Shown piece by piece: positions 61,341-61,869 of a stretch of 61,869 nucleotides of DNA. The stretch is from the NCBI GenBank assembly GCA_903940125.1, contig CAJAJL010000036.1:1-61869 (forward strand), read 5' to 3'. Positions within the stretch are counted from its first letter, which is position 1. Each line of letters opens with the position of its first letter. Made by a program: the position numbers and the translations under genes. Below the pieces are notes generated by a model. It was not told the DNA's origin. It saw only the letters and a list, made by a program, of their open reading frames with translations, and ran no database searches. Origin of the DNA: an uncultured Chlorobiaceae bacterium. Lineage in GTDB: Bacteria > Bacteroidota > Chlorobiia > Chlorobiales > Chlorobiaceae.

Positions 61341-61869
61341 ATGGCTATAGTTAACTGGACGGGGACTACCGGTAATGATACCATAAGATTTGCCACTTAT
61401 GGTCGACCAAGTTCAACAAATACCTATACTTTTGATGCATTGGCTGGCACCGATACGTTAGATATGGTTGCGGGTAATAATCAATACGCTTCAAGATTTA
61501 TAAGTACAAATTTTATAATAAGCGCAGCTGATGCTAATGGAGTGATTGTAGTAACCGGTGCCAGTTCTGGTGGGCAAGACCATTTTACGTTCAACTTAAA
61601 AAGTGTTGAATCTATAAAATTTTTTGACACAACTGTCCAGTTATCTTACGGCCCACCTCCCCCACCTATCGACACTACTCCTCCTACTGTTTCTGCGTAT
61701 AGCCCAACGGATGGCGCGACTGATGTACGAGTTGGCAGCGACATAGTTCTTACCTTCTCTGAAGCAATAATGAAAGGCTCTGGTGCGATTGAGCTGCACA
61801 TTGGCTCAGCTACAGGAGCACTTTTTGCAAGCTATGATGCTGCAACGAGCACCAACCTTACCGTTTCGG
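61341..61869 (+). CDS. Second Ig-like surface protein, paralogue of the gene at 58626 (partial)
   Basis: The frame starts at ATG with AGGGGAA in front and stays open to the window end (176 residues). It is close to the gene at 58626: the N-terminal domain differs at a few positions (NWTGTTGNDTIRF, GRPSS, an extra Asn in AGNNQY) and the first Ig-like domain starts after a proline run (GPPPPPIDTTPPTVSAYSP). The second half and the hydrophobic tail lie outside the window. It follows the intact DUF3570 gene by 95 bases and is likely co-transcribed. Confidence 0.8.
   Translation, partial: MAIVNWTGTTGNDTIRFATYGRPSSTNTYTFDALAGTDTLDMVAGNNQYASRFISTNFIISAADANGVIVVTGASSGGQDHFTFNLKSVESIKFFDTTVQLSYGPPPPPIDTTPPTVSAYSPTDGATDVRVGSDIVLTFSEAIMKGSGAIELHIGSATGALFASYDAATSTNLTVS

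Larger units (their letters stand above)
58151..61869 (+). repeat. Tandem duplication of [promoter element - DUF3570 - Ig-like gene]
   Basis: Three landmarks recur in order. The regulatory elements at 58151 and 59849 are about 1.69 kb apart. The DUF3570 sequences at 58450 and 60124 are 1.84 kb apart in aligned positions. The Ig-like genes at 58626 and 61341 are 2.7 kb apart. The growing offsets show that the first unit lost about 1 kb, mostly DUF3570 coding sequence. Further copies may follow beyond the window. Confidence 0.75.

Noticed and set aside
1-61869. tRNA, rRNA or CRISPR loci
   Set aside because: No cloverleaf-like segments, rRNA-like stretches or regularly spaced identical repeats were seen by reading; a dedicated scan could still find a tRNA I missed.

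Overview
The window looks like a chromosomal segment of a green sulfur bacterium (Chlorobiaceae). This is inferred from the gene repertoire and gene arrangement as I remember them, not from a database search. Supporting signs are the OstA/LptA-like protein, a short ClpB without its first ATPase domain, GlgE beside a TreS-maltokinase fusion, HemL (C5 pathway to chlorophyll precursors), and system II cytochrome c maturation. A single-haem cytochrome-porin of Cyc2 type suggests an Fe(II)-oxidising (photoferrotrophic) Chlorobium. No photosystem gene lies in the window, so phototrophy is not shown directly.

Layout. 1-0.86 kb: eroded mobile DNA (start of a transposase-like gene, stub of a phage terminase). 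0.86-8.2 kb: msrB, then a TolC / universal stress protein / EmrA / EmrB efflux operon. That operon reads away from a sigma-54 activator gene. A near-consensus -24/-12 promoter and upstream palindromes lie between them. 8.3-10.4 kb: a small defence/toxin-antitoxin patch (UPF0175/DUF3368 pair, orphan CopG-type antitoxin, Mrr-like nuclease). 10.5-45.1 kb: core housekeeping genes (THUMP-like methyltransferase, ppx, prmA, NlpC/P60, lysC, purM, plsY, gpsA, sixA, nagZ, short clpB, kdsA, a kdsC-like gene without its nucleophile, nadK, tyrA, pyrE, ruvX, SOUL lipoprotein, crcB, hemL, recO, ostA, prfB with its +1 frameshift site, glgE, treS-mak, mazG, mnmE). 45.1-46.7 kb: a DUF457-like membrane protein and a VirK/DUF535 protein.

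46.8-58.0 kb is the most distinctive part. The cytochrome c maturation genes ccsB-ccsA read leftward, followed by a 1.1 kb AT-rich gap. Then, reading rightward, come cyc2, a Rieske protein, a 2[4Fe-4S] ferredoxin, a b6-type cytochrome b, a subunit IV-like protein, a membrane-anchored octahaem cytochrome c, a lipoprotein cytochrome c and an amicyanin-like cupredoxin. A strong hairpin terminator closes the set. I read it as an Fe(II)-oxidation module: the outer-membrane Cyc2 takes electrons in, periplasmic carriers move them, and a Rieske/cytochrome b complex exchanges them with quinone. The cytoplasmic ferredoxin may provide a further link.

58.1-61.9 kb holds a tandem duplication of a DUF3570 outer-membrane protein plus an Ig-like surface protein. 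The first DUF3570 copy is reduced to a short remnant. Both units carry the same upstream element: TTAA-core direct repeats at 11-bp spacing, a TATAAT box 19 bp after the last repeat, and an inverted repeat with 18-bp arms and a 16-nt loop. This resembles a promoter activated by a PhoB/PhoP-type response regulator. The last gene runs off the window end. I found no rRNA, tRNA or CRISPR array.
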